DNA from: an uncultured Pseudomonadota bacterium
GTDB taxonomy: Bacteria > Pseudomonadota > Gammaproteobacteria > Burkholderiales > Rhodocyclaceae
Reading direction: 5' to 3'
Assembly: GCA_903939665.1 (NCBI GenBank)
Contig: CAJAHZ010000252.1
Location: 1-7,496 of the forward strand
DNA: 7,496 nt
The translations under genes and the position numbers were made by a program. The notes beneath the pieces are model-generated. The model had not been told where the DNA came from. It saw nothing but the letters and a program-made list of their open reading frames with translations, and ran no database searches. The stretch's first letter is position 1. Each line of letters begins with the position of its first letter. Of the stretch, positions 1 through 6,809 are shown in pieces.

Positions 1-1
1 C

Positions 2-1066
2 AATGTGATGAACATCGTGAATAACCCGCAGCGGGTCGTTGAACAGACGAACTATGCGCACCGCGCGCAGCCGCGCGCGGTGACGGTGGTCCCGGCGGAC
101 GTCGTGACACAGCGTCGCCCGGTTGCCGCGGCAATCATTCCGCAGACCGAACAGACCGAGCTTGGGCGGCACCAGTCGCGGGCCGATGCACCGGTAGCGG
201 TGCCTGCCGCGCAAAATCGAACAGCGATGGAAGGCGGGGGGCGTCCTCAATCCAGCGGCCCGCGTGGCGATACCCGCGAGGCCCGCAGCCCGGCAGGCGA
301 TTCACGCACGCAGTCGATTGGCCAGAATCTGCCGGCAACGGTTGTGCCGCCACCGGCTGCCAGCCAATCAGGCGGGGTGCCAGCGGCGCCGCAAGCTGTC
401 TTCGAAAGGCAGCCGCAACCACGCCGGGAGGCGATGCCTGCTGCGGGAAATGCGGCAGTCACCCCGCCAGCCCCGCAGCAGGCTCTTCCCGCACCGTCTG
501 CGCCAAGCGCGCAGAGCGGGGGCAACGGGTCCGTGGAGAAATCGGGCGCTGAGGGGCGAAGGGTGACCGATGAGCGTCGCACCGAGCCGATGCCGGCAGT
601 GCGCGCCACGTCGGCGCCCCCAGTTGAGGTCCGTAGTCAGCCGACCATACAACCTGCGCTACCCTTGCCCATTCCCGCCGCGCCGCGGCAAGCCAGCGAA
701 CAAGCAAAACCTCAAGCCATGCCAGTTCAGCCGCAAACTGCGCCGGAGTCTGTCAGGCAGGGATCTCCGGAGCGCGCGTCGCGTCGAGATGAAGTCACCA
801 CGCGGCAGATTCAGCGCGAGCCTTCAGCCCCCCCGTCCGTGCAAACGGCCCCGCAGCCCGCTGCTGCGACGCGCGCCAGTCCCGCGCTGCAGCGTGAGCC
901 GGAATCGCGCCGCGATGTTCAGCGCGAAACCCCCGCCGCCGCGCGCACGCCGGAAGTGCGCAGTGAGCCGCACAAGGAGCAACGAGACGAGCGTCGTCAC
1001 CCGGCGCGCAGCGAAAAAGCGGAGGACAGCACCGGTCGACAGACCGACGACCCGCGCAAGCGCTGA
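2..1066 (+). CDS. Pro/Ala/Arg/Gln-rich protein, C-terminal part (5' end outside window); possible DUF6600/FecR-type tail
   Basis: The frame is open at the left edge, so this is read as the 3' part of a longer gene. A GTG at 5 and an ATG at 8 could be starts, but neither has visible upstream sequence to judge. About 354 residues are visible. They are dominated by Pro, Ala, Arg, Gln, Ser and Glu, with no hydrophobic segment and no catalytic motif, so the tail is probably disordered. The first 45 residues differ from the rest: an Asn/Val-rich piece followed by 'AVTVVPADVVTQRRPV'. That resembles the end of the Asn/Tyr/Val-rich DUF6600 region in FecR-domain proteins of Betaproteobacteria; this is recalled similarity, not a search result. 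The last ~60 residues are strongly charged (Arg/Glu/Asp/Lys) and end in 'DDPRKR'. A hairpin follows 27 bp downstream, which suggests its transcript is separate from the next genes. Function is unknown. That it is a gene is fairly sure; the family is a guess. Confidence 0.7.
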   Translation, partial: NVMNIVNNPQRVVEQTNYAHRAQPRAVTVVPADVVTQRRPVAAAIIPQTEQTELGRHQSRADAPVAVPAAQNRTAMEGGGRPQSSGPRGDTREARSPAGDSRTQSIGQNLPATVVPPPAASQSGGVPAAPQAVFERQPQPRREAMPAAGNAAVTPPAPQQALPAPSAPSAQSGGNGSVEKSGAEGRRVTDERRTEPMPAVRATSAPPVEVRSQPTIQPALPLPIPAAPRQASEQAKPQAMPVQPQTAPESVRQGSPERASRRDEVTTRQIQREPSAPPSVQTAPQPAAATRASPALQREPESRRDVQRETPAAARTPEVRSEPHKEQRDERRHPARSEKAEDSTGRQTDDPRKR

Positions 1067-1092
1067 GGCCGGCAAAGACAGGCAGCGACTCG

Positions 1093-1122
1093 GCATTCCG
1101 GCAGACTTCTTTGCCGGAATGC
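1093..1122 (+). terminator. Perfect 11-bp hairpin after the Pro-rich gene, probable terminator
   Basis: The arm GCATTCCGGCA (1093-1103) is exactly complementary to TGCCGGAATGC (1112-1122), with an 8-base loop GACTTCTT. It starts 27 bp after the upstream stop codon and ends 35 bp before the transporter start. Only two T residues follow the stem directly, so it is not a textbook Rho-independent terminator. It may instead act as a weak terminator or protect the mRNA 3' end. The rest of the 1067-1157 gap shows no convincing -35/-10 pair and no CTG-N10-CAG (LexA-type) site. Confidence 0.6.
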
Positions 1123-1157
1123 TTGATACACTGGCCGCTACGCCAAAAGATAAGCTC

Positions 1158-2021
1158 ATGCCCTCTCTCCAGCCCCTCCTGCCTTTTCTCTTCGTTTTCT
1201 TGTGGAGCACCGGTTTTGTCGGCGCCAAGTTCGGTCTCCCCTATGCCGAACCGCTGACTTTCCTGTTTGCACGATACATTCTGGTGCTCGGCCTGATGAC
1301 GGCTTTTGCACTGCTCACGCGCGCGCCATGGCCACGCGATGCGCGGCAGATATTTCATATCGCGGTCGCCGGTTTTTTCGTTCAGGCGCTTTATCTGGGC
1401 GGTGTATTTGTTGCCATCGGGCACGGCCTTCCCGCCGGGATAACCGCCCTGCTGGTTGGCATGCAGCCCTTGCTGACGGCTTGCGGTGCGGGCTGGCTGC
1501 TCGGCGAGCGGGTCAGCGGCAGGCAGTGGCTGGGACTGATCCTGGGTTTTGTCGGTGTTGCGCTGGTTGTTGCCAACAAATTCGGCGATGTGCCTCTGGG
1601 GGCGATGATGATTCCGGCCATTGTCGCGTTGCTGGCAATTACCGTTGGCACCTTGTACCAAAAACGGTTTTGTCCTCACTTCGATCTACGTACCGGCTCG
1701 GTGATCCAGTTCCTGCCGACCGCCTTGATTACCGGAGTCGCCGCCAGCGCAACGGAAACAATGGTCATTGACTGGACGCCGCAGTTCATCTTTGCCCTGG
1801 TCTGGCTCGTGCTGGTGCTTTCCTTCGCGGCGATCAGCCTGCTCAACGTCCTGATTCGCAGCGGCAGCGCGGTCAACGTGGCCAGCCTGTTCTACCTGAC
1901 ACCGCCAACCACCGCCATCATCGCCTGGGGGGTATTCGGCGAGACGCTGAGCGGGTTGGCCCTGGCCGGCATGGTGCTGGCGGTAGGCGGCGTTTATCTG
2001 GCAAGGGCAAGCAGAAAATGA
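1158..2021 (+). CDS. EamA/DMT-family inner-membrane transporter
   Basis: The 287-residue protein has the ten hydrophobic segments and two-fold internal repeat of the drug/metabolite transporter superfamily. Repeat 1 spans about residues 6-139 and closes with 'LLGERVSGRQWLGLILGFVG'. Repeat 2 spans about 150-283 and closes with the parallel 'FGETLSGLALAGMVLAVGG'. The conserved 'FLWSTGFVGAKFGLPYAEPL' entry of the first repeat is present at 14-33. Such proteins usually export small metabolites or amino acids; the substrate cannot be read from sequence. The frame is open far upstream, but that stretch overlaps the Pro-rich gene and is not membrane-like. ATG 1158 gives the normal family length. ATG 1119 lies inside the hairpin stem and is less likely. 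No good ribosome site is seen before 1158. The stop overlaps the ruvC start by ATGA (2018-2021), so the two are probably co-transcribed and translationally coupled. Confidence 0.9.
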   Translation: MPSLQPLLPFLFVFLWSTGFVGAKFGLPYAEPLTFLFARYILVLGLMTAFALLTRAPWPRDARQIFHIAVAGFFVQALYLGGVFVAIGHGLPAGITALLVGMQPLLTACGAGWLLGERVSGRQWLGLILGFVGVALVVANKFGDVPLGAMMIPAIVALLAITVGTLYQKRFCPHFDLRTGSVIQFLPTALITGVAASATETMVIDWTPQFIFALVWLVLVLSFAAISLLNVLIRSGSAVNVASLFYLTPPTTAIIAWGVFGETLSGLALAGMVLAVGGVYLARASRK

Positions 2022-2563
2022 GCGCGTCGGCGAAGGCAACCGTCCGCATTCTGGGGGTCGATCCCGGCTTGCGGATTACCGGTTTCGGCTTGATCGACAG
2101 GACGGGAAGCAAGCTGGCCTACGTCGCCAGCGGCTGCATCAAGACCGATGCCAAGGCCGCTTTGCCAACGCGGCTCGGCACCATCTATGCCGGCCTGCGC
2201 GAATTGGTGGCAATGCACCGGCCGGATCAGGCGGCGATCGAGATCGTTTTTGTTAACGTCAATCCGCAGTCCACGCTGCTGCTTGGCCAGGCGCGTGGCG
2301 CGGCGATTACGGCGCTGGTTGCCGATGCGCTCGATGTGGCCGAATATACGGCCTTGCAGGTCAAGCAAGCGGTCGTCGGCAACGGTCACGCCGACAAAAT
2401 ACAGGTGCAGCACATGGTGCGTCGTTTGCTCGCACTGCCCGGTGATCCGAGCCCCGATGCGGCCGATGCGCTGGCTTGCGCGATTGCGCATGCGCATGGT
2501 GGCCAGGGCCTGGGCGCCTTGTCCACTCGCGGCCTGCGCGTACGTAATGGCCGTCTGGCCTGA
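2018..2563 (+). CDS. ruvC: Crossover junction endodeoxyribonuclease RuvC
   Basis: RuvC is the dimeric, Mg-dependent nuclease that cuts Holliday junctions symmetrically after RuvAB branch migration. At 181 residues it is close to the E. coli protein (173). The RNase H-like acidic tetrad is complete: Asp15 in 'ILGVDPGLRITGFG', Glu75 in 'AAIEIVF', and Asp147 and Asp150 in 'PDAADALACAIAH'. Phe78 matches the junction-binding aromatic residue (E. coli Phe69). Lys116 and Lys127 in 'QVKQAVVGNGHADK' match the DNA-contacting lysines (E. coli Lys107 and Lys118). The start at ATG 2018 adds about nine residues before the core; no ATG, GTG or TTG lies closer to 'RILGVDPG'. The ATG overlaps the transporter stop. 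The stop at 2561-2563 merges into a strong ribosome site for the next gene. Confidence 0.98.
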   Translation: MSASAKATVRILGVDPGLRITGFGLIDRTGSKLAYVASGCIKTDAKAALPTRLGTIYAGLRELVAMHRPDQAAIEIVFVNVNPQSTLLLGQARGAAITALVADALDVAEYTALQVKQAVVGNGHADKIQVQHMVRRLLALPGDPSPDAADALACAIAHAHGGQGLGALSTRGLRVRNGRLA

Positions 2564-2570
2564 AGGAGGA
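2563..2570 (+). promoter_or_regulatory. Strong ribosome binding site for the small exported protein
   Basis: AAGGAGGA begins on the last base of the ruvC stop codon and ends 5 bases before ATG 2576. It is the best Shine-Dalgarno match in the window. It selects ATG 2576 over the out-of-frame ATG at 2571, which is too close to it. Confidence 0.85.
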
Positions 2571-2575
2571 ATGCC

Positions 2576-2905
2576 ATGCGCCCTGTCCGTTTCTGTCATT
2601 GCCTGATGCTGGCCAGCCTGATTGTTGCCGGTAACGGTTTCGCGCAGGAAAGCAGCCTGCCGCCAGGCTCAACGGCTTTTTGCCTTTTTGAGGTGCCGGG
2701 CCATGGCGAGAAAAAGGTGTTCATCAACCTTGGTATCGTTCAGTACATTGAGGTGTTGCGCGACGAGTTGAGAATCTCCTACGGTGGCGGCAACCTTGGC
2801 AGCGGCCATGAAGTCCGTCTGCCAATAAAAAATGTCGATGAAGCCAATGTTTTTTTGCAGCGTCTCAAGCAGACAGCTGCTGATTGCCAGAGGAAAATGC
2901 CATGA
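2576..2905 (+). CDS. Small exported protein of unknown function between ruvC and ruvA
   Basis: This is a 109-residue protein that I do not recognise. The N-terminus is a classic Sec signal peptide: Arg at 2 and 5, a hydrophobic core about 9-19, and a likely signal peptidase I site after 'GFA' (residues 21-23). There is no lipobox. The mature part is about 86 residues, probably periplasmic and mostly beta-strand in its first half ('KKVFINLGIVQYIEVL', 'ELRISYGGG'). A short helix, 'VDEANVFLQRLKQTAADCQR', lies near the end. The two mature cysteines, Cys36 and Cys104, sit at opposite ends and could form a disulfide. The gene is real: it has a strong ribosome site and its stop overlaps the ruvA ATG by ATGA (2902-2905). 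Its place inside a DNA-repair operon gives no obvious role for an exported product, so it may simply share the transcript. Confidence 0.9.
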   Translation: MRPVRFCHCLMLASLIVAGNGFAQESSLPPGSTAFCLFEVPGHGEKKVFINLGIVQYIEVLRDELRISYGGGNLGSGHEVRLPIKNVDEANVFLQRLKQTAADCQRKMP

Positions 2906-3477
2906 TCGGTCGTCTCACCGGAATACTGCTGGAAAAAAATCCGCCGCAAGTGCTGCTTGATGTGCATGGCGTCGGTTACGAGGTTGATGTGCCGATGAGC
3001 ACGTTTTATAACCTGCCGGCCAATGGTGAAAAAATCACGCTGCTGACGCATTTCGTGGTGCGTGAAGACGGGCAGTTTCTCTACGGGTTTGCCAGCGAAG
3101 CCGAGCGTTTCGCGTTTCGTCAGCTGATCAAAATTTCCGGCGTTGGTGCACGCATGGCGCTGGCGGTGCTTTCAGGGCTTTCCGTCGGCGATCTGGCGCA
3201 AGCGATTGCCCGTCAGGAAGTCGGCCGCCTGATCAAGGTGCCGGGGATCGGCAAGAAAACGGCCGAGCGCCTGCTCCTTGAGTTGAAGGGGAAACTCGCC
3301 GAGACGCTTCCGTCCAGCGTCGTTGCGCCGCCCGACAGCCAGCACGACATCCTCAATGCGTTGCTGGCGCTGGGTTACAATGACCGCGAAGCGTCGGCTG
3401 CCCTGAAGCAGCTGCCGGCAGGTTCCTCAACCTCCGATGGCATTCGTCAGGCGCTCAAGCTGCTCTCGAAAGTGTGA
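2902..3477 (+). CDS. ruvA: Holliday junction branch migration complex subunit RuvA
   Basis: RuvA tetramers hold the four-way junction in a square-planar form and load RuvB rings on two arms. The 191-residue protein shows all three domains. The OB fold is about 1-63, opening with 'MIGRLTG'. The acidic pin Glu55-Asp56 lies in 'VVREDGQFLYGF'. Two helix-hairpin-helix motifs follow: 'ISGVGARMALAVL' at 78-90 and 'VPGIGKKTAERLLLELKGK' at 113-131. After a Pro/Ser linker, the RuvB-binding domain III is about 148-191. ATG 2902 is chosen because it gives the canonical 'MIGR' start and follows AGAGGA at 2889-2894; an in-frame TTG at 2884 would add six atypical residues. It overlaps the upstream stop, so its translation is probably coupled to the small exported protein. 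Confidence 0.98.
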   Translation: MIGRLTGILLEKNPPQVLLDVHGVGYEVDVPMSTFYNLPANGEKITLLTHFVVREDGQFLYGFASEAERFAFRQLIKISGVGARMALAVLSGLSVGDLAQAIARQEVGRLIKVPGIGKKTAERLLLELKGKLAETLPSSVVAPPDSQHDILNALLALGYNDREASAALKQLPAGSSTSDGIRQALKLLSKV

Positions 3478-3484
3478 TGCATCG

Positions 3485-4546
3485 ATGAATCCCGCGCAAA
3501 AGCAACTAATTCAGATCGCCCTTGTTGCGTTGCTGCTGGTCGGCTGCGTTGCGGTGCTGATGCCCTTTACCGGCACGCTCCTTTTTGCCATCGTCATTTG
3601 TGTGACCACCCTGCCGATCCGCAACCGGCTGCTTGCCTTATGTCGCGGGCGTAGCAGTCTGGCGGCCGCCCTGATGTCGGTTTTGCTGATCCTGCTGCTG
3701 GTGGCGCCAATGGCCTTGCTTTCGGGGTCTCTGGCCGACGGCATCGAACTGGCCATCCGTTTTCTCAAGCCGATGCTGGAGAGCGGCCTGCCGGCAGACG
3801 CACCTGCCTGGCTAACAAAAATCCCGGTGGCCGGCCCTGATCTGGGCGACTACTGGCACAAACTGATCGAGAGCCGCGAGGAAATGAACAAGCTGCTGCG
3901 CCAGTTCATCGACCCGACGCGCAAGCTGGCGCTGCTGACGGTTTCTCTTTTCGCGCAGGGCTTGCTGCAACTGCTGTTGGTTATTTTCTTTGTCTTTTTT
4001 ATTTTTCGCGATGCCGATATCTACGCCGCTGCGCTGCATACGGGCAGTCGCAAGCTGGCCGGTGAACTCGGCGAGCGCATGCTGAAGCTGGCCGACGGCA
4101 CGGTAACCGGCGTCATGGTCGGCATCGTCGGCACGGCGGCGGCGCAAGCCATCGTGGCGATGATCGGATTCGTCATCGCCGGCGTTCCCGGTGTGATCGT
4201 GCTGACCTTCGCCACTTTCTTTTTCTCGATGGTCCCGGTGATCGGTGCAACGCTGATCTGGGTTGGTGCGGCAGTCTGGCTTTATAACGGCGGAGAGGCC
4301 GGCTGGGCGGTTTTCATGGTGTTATGGGGCATGTTCGGCATCAGCAGCGTCGATAACTTTGTCAAACCGATCCTGATCTCGCGCACCTCGAGTTTGCCGC
4401 TGTTGTTGATTGTCGTTGGCGTGTTCGGCGGCGTTCTGGTTTTCGGTTTCATCGGCCTCTTTCTCGGGCCGACGCTGCTGGCGCTGGGGCAGGTGTTGAT
4501 TCGCGAATGGCTGGCGCATGCGGACAGCGAAGCAGGCGCCCATTAG
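3485..4546 (+). CDS. AI-2E/PerM (UPF0118) family membrane transporter
   Basis: This 353-residue inner-membrane protein has the layout of the AI-2E transporter family. Two N-terminal segments (about 9-28 and 31-48) are followed by a third (62-82) and a soluble stretch (about 84-145). A C-terminal bundle of further segments follows, at about 150-173, 208-235, 237-267, 272-288, 303-321 and 322-338. Family hallmarks are 'DNFVKPILIS' at 290-299 and 'GFIGLFLGPTLLALG' at 321-335. Known members act in autoinducer-2 export or as Na+/H+ antiporters, but most are uncharacterised and the substrate here is open. ATG 3485 lies 7 bases after the ruvA stop. In-frame starts farther upstream would overlap ruvA and add a Cys/Arg/Ser-rich extension, so they are rejected. 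The stop is one base from the ruvB ATG. The gene therefore sits inside the ruvA-ruvB pair and is co-transcribed with both. Confidence 0.9.
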   Translation: MNPAQKQLIQIALVALLLVGCVAVLMPFTGTLLFAIVICVTTLPIRNRLLALCRGRSSLAAALMSVLLILLLVAPMALLSGSLADGIELAIRFLKPMLESGLPADAPAWLTKIPVAGPDLGDYWHKLIESREEMNKLLRQFIDPTRKLALLTVSLFAQGLLQLLLVIFFVFFIFRDADIYAAALHTGSRKLAGELGERMLKLADGTVTGVMVGIVGTAAAQAIVAMIGFVIAGVPGVIVLTFATFFFSMVPVIGATLIWVGAAVWLYNGGEAGWAVFMVLWGMFGISSVDNFVKPILISRTSSLPLLLIVVGVFGGVLVFGFIGLFLGPTLLALGQVLIREWLAHADSEAGAH

Positions 4547-4547
4547 C

Positions 4548-5624
4548 ATGATCGAAATCGATAAATTCAGTGAGAATTCGGGCGGTTTGTCTGGTGATCG
4601 CCTGATTTCGGCCGAACCGAAGTCTACGCAGGAAGAAGCCATCGAGCGCGCCTTGCGGCCCAAACGGCTGGCCGAATACGTCGGTCAGGTCAAAATCCGC
4701 GAACAGCTCTCAATTTTCATTGAAGCGGCAAAGCGGCGCAGCGATTCGCTCGATCACGTTCTGCTGTTCGGTCCGCCTGGGCTTGGTAAAACCACGCTGG
4801 CGCACATCATCGCCACCGAGATGGGCGTCAATCTGCGCTCGACTTCCGGCCCGGTGCTCGAACGCGCCGGCGATCTGGCGGCCATTCTGACCAACCTCGA
4901 ACCGCACGATGTATTGTTCATCGACGAAATTCACCGCTTAAGTCCGGTCGTCGAGGAAATCCTCTATCCGGCACTCGAGGATTTTCAGATCGACATCATG
5001 ATTGGCGAGGGCCCGGCGGCCCGCTCGGTCAAACTGGACCTGCCCCCGTTCACGCTGGTTGGCGCAACGACGCGCGCCGGTATGCTGACCAATCCGTTGC
5101 GCGACCGTTTCGGTATCGTCTCGCGGCTTGAGTTCTACACGCCGGAAGAACTCACGCACATTGTCACGCGCTCGGCGCAGCTCCTTAACGTGCCGGCCGA
5201 TCACGGTGGCGCGCTGGAGATTGCCAAGCGCTCGCGCGGCACGCCGCGCATTGCCAACCGTCTGCTGCGTCGCGTCCGCGACTTCGCCGAGGTCAAGGCG
5301 AGCGGTCACATCACGCAGGAGGTCGCCGATCTGGCGCTGATCATGCTCGATGTCGATCACGGCGGGCTCGATATCATGGACCGCAAGCTGCTTTCCGCGA
5401 TCATCGACAAGTTTGCCGGCGGCCCGGTCGGCGTCGACAATCTTGCTGCGGCGATTGGCGAAGCGCGCGACACGATTGAAGATGTGCTTGAACCCTATCT
5501 GATCCAGCAGGGGTTTTTGCAGCGCACGCCGCGTGGCCGCATGGCGACGGCGGCTGTGTATCGCCATCTTGGCCTCGAAACCCCGATGGCCAGCGGGCAG
5601 AACGAGCTCTGGCGCGCGCAGTAG
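4548..5624 (+). CDS. ruvB: Holliday junction branch migration ATPase RuvB
   Basis: RuvB is the hexameric AAA+ motor that pumps DNA through the RuvA-bound junction. At 358 residues it is somewhat longer than E. coli RuvB (336), mainly through its N-terminus. Motifs in order are: entry 'ALRPKRLAEYVGQ' at 35-47; Walker A 'GPPGLGKTT' at 75-83; Walker B 'DVLFIDEIHR' at 121-130 with Asp126 and Glu127; sensor 1 'GATTRAG' at 172-178; the arginine finger Arg187 in 'LRDRFG' (E. coli Arg174); and sensor 2 'GTPRIANRLLRRVRD' at 231-245. The C-terminal winged helix includes 'GFLQRTPRGRMAT' at 322-334. No key residue is missing. ATG 4548 is chosen because 'MIE' is the usual start in relatives; ATG 4518 would overlap the upstream gene by 29 bases. 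Ribosome site is weak (AGG at 4534-4536), which fits read-through translation from the preceding gene. Confidence 0.98.
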   Translation: MIEIDKFSENSGGLSGDRLISAEPKSTQEEAIERALRPKRLAEYVGQVKIREQLSIFIEAAKRRSDSLDHVLLFGPPGLGKTTLAHIIATEMGVNLRSTSGPVLERAGDLAAILTNLEPHDVLFIDEIHRLSPVVEEILYPALEDFQIDIMIGEGPAARSVKLDLPPFTLVGATTRAGMLTNPLRDRFGIVSRLEFYTPEELTHIVTRSAQLLNVPADHGGALEIAKRSRGTPRIANRLLRRVRDFAEVKASGHITQEVADLALIMLDVDHGGLDIMDRKLLSAIIDKFAGGPVGVDNLAAAIGEARDTIEDVLEPYLIQQGFLQRTPRGRMATAAVYRHLGLETPMASGQNELWRAQ

Positions 5625-5667
5625 TTGTCACAAACACTTACAGCGCTCGCTGGCGTGCTGAATTAAA

Positions 5668-6120
5668 ATGGCGCCCATGAAGCATCAACAAAAACCCAAC
5701 GCCTTTACCATTCCCGTCCGCATTTATTACGAAGACACCGATGCCGGTGGCGTGGTTTATTATGCCAATTATCTGAAGTTTTTCGAGCGCTGCCGCACCG
5801 AATGGCTGCGCGACATCGGGCACGATCAGGCCGATCTGCTGCGCGACCCGGGCATCGCTTTTGTCGTGCGCACGGTCAATGTCGAGTACCTGAAGCCGGC
5901 CAGACTGGATGATCAGTTGATGGTCGGCCTCGAAGTCGAAAAGATCACCCGTGCCCAGATATTCTTTCGTCAACATATTCGGCGCGCCAATCCGGCGGTC
6001 GAAAGTGGCTGGGATGAACTGGTGACCGGCACGATCCAGATCGTTTGTGTAAACTCCGCCCTCATGAAGACCACCTCGATCCCGCCCTTGTTGCGCACCA
6101 GACTGGAAACCCTCCAATGA
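5668..6120 (+). CDS. ybgC: Tol-Pal system-associated acyl-CoA thioesterase YbgC
   Basis: YbgC is a hotdog-fold thioesterase of the 4-hydroxybenzoyl-CoA thioesterase family that hydrolyses acyl-CoA or acyl-ACP near the membrane and is nearly always linked to tol genes. The 150-residue product carries the family signature 'YYEDTDAGGVVYYANYLKFF' at 20-39. Asp25 is at the catalytic Asp position (Asp17 in the Pseudomonas enzyme). Further along, 'VEYLKPARLDD' is the usual second strand-loop region. Two in-frame ATGs are possible, 5668 and 5677, and neither has a Shine-Dalgarno sequence; the shorter one gives 147 residues. The 43-bp gap after ruvB is the longest in the block downstream of 1158, so a promoter could lie there. 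The stop overlaps the tolQ ATG (6117-6120). Confidence 0.95.
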   Translation: MAPMKHQQKPNAFTIPVRIYYEDTDAGGVVYYANYLKFFERCRTEWLRDIGHDQADLLRDPGIAFVVRTVNVEYLKPARLDDQLMVGLEVEKITRAQIFFRQHIRRANPAVESGWDELVTGTIQIVCVNSALMKTTSIPPLLRTRLETLQ

Positions 6121-6794
6121 ACGTTTCGCAAGACCTTTCGATCCTGCATCTCATTCTCAACGCCAGCGCCGTTGTTCAGGCCGTCATGCTGCTGCTCGCC
6201 GGCGTTTCGTTCATGTCGTGGTATTACATCTTCCGCAAGTGGTTCACGGTACGCACGGCGCTCGCGCAGACTGAGCAGTTCGAGCGCGACTTCTGGAGCG
6301 GCGGCGATCTCAACAGCCTCTATCAGAGCGCCGCGAACGATCGCCACAGCGCCGGCAGCATGGAGCGCATTTTCGAGGCCGGCTTTCGAGAATTCACCAA
6401 ACTGCGCAGCCAGAAAAATCTTGATGCGAAAGACGTGATCGACGGCTCGCGTCGCGCCATGCGCGCCACTTATCAGCGCGAGATGGACAGTATCGACTCG
6501 CACCTTGCCTTCCTTGCGTCGGTCGGCTCGGTCAGTCCCTACGTCGGCTTGTTCGGCACCGTGTGGGGCATCATGCATTCGTTTCGCGGCCTGTCCAATG
6601 TCGGTCAGGCGACGCTTTCCGCCGTCGCGCCGGGCATTGCCGAAGCGCTAGTTGCCACTGCCATCGGCCTTTTTGCGGCGATCCCGGCGGTCGTTGCCTA
6701 CAATCGGTTCGCGCACGAAATCGATCGCCTCTCCTCGCGCTTCGAGTCGTTCATGGAGGAGTTCCAGAACATCCTTCAGCGTCAGATGAGATAA
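6117..6794 (+). CDS. tolQ: Tol-Pal system inner-membrane motor protein TolQ
   Basis: TolQ, of the MotA/TolQ/ExbB family, forms with TolR the proton-driven complex that energises TolA for outer-membrane constriction during division. The 225-residue protein has three membrane segments at about 17-38, 131-153 and 170-195, with a large cytoplasmic loop at 40-128. Segment 2 carries 'GLFGTVWGIMHSF' at 144-156 and segment 3 'APGIAEALVATAIGLFAAIP' at 171-190. Thr148 and Thr181 correspond to the channel-lining threonines of E. coli TolQ (Thr145 and Thr178). The start at ATG 6117 gives the normal length; in-frame codons farther upstream run through ybgC. The ATGA overlap with ybgC implies coupled translation. 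Confidence 0.97.
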   Translation: MNVSQDLSILHLILNASAVVQAVMLLLAGVSFMSWYYIFRKWFTVRTALAQTEQFERDFWSGGDLNSLYQSAANDRHSAGSMERIFEAGFREFTKLRSQKNLDAKDVIDGSRRAMRATYQREMDSIDSHLAFLASVGSVSPYVGLFGTVWGIMHSFRGLSNVGQATLSAVAPGIAEALVATAIGLFAAIPAVVAYNRFAHEIDRLSSRFESFMEEFQNILQRQMR

Positions 6795-6809
6795 AAGGGA
6801 TCATCGGAC

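Noticed and set aside
1111..1139. Promoter for the transporter using TTGCCG or GATACA near the hairpin
   Set aside because: No -35/-10 pair with 16-18 bp spacing could be matched, and part of it lies in the hairpin stem.
570..1157. N-terminal extension of the EamA transporter frame
   Set aside because: It overlaps the Pro-rich gene in another frame, is Arg/Pro-rich and not membrane-like, and crosses the hairpin. Family length fits ATG 1158.
795..1679. Long reverse-strand open frame (294 codons) antisense to the Pro-rich gene and transporter
   Set aside because: It lies opposite two better-supported genes in GC-rich sequence. Its translation is Arg/Gln/Ala-rich with no recognisable domain, as expected from a shadow frame.
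1994..2599. Reverse-strand 201-codon frame opposite ruvC
   Set aside because: It is fully antisense to an unambiguous ruvC with an intact active site. The product has no recognisable motif.
4938..5567. Reverse-strand 209-codon frame opposite ruvB
   Set aside because: It mirrors the conserved AAA+ coding region and has only low-complexity Arg/Asp-rich content.
5641..5652. Short inverted repeat CAGCG-CT-CGCTG after ruvB as a terminator
   Set aside because: The stem is only 5 bp with a 2-base loop and no T-tract. It is too weak to call a terminator or operator.
5970..6578. Reverse-strand 202-codon frame opposite ybgC and tolQ
   Set aside because: It spans two coupled, well-recognised genes on the other strand, with no supporting motif or ribosome site.
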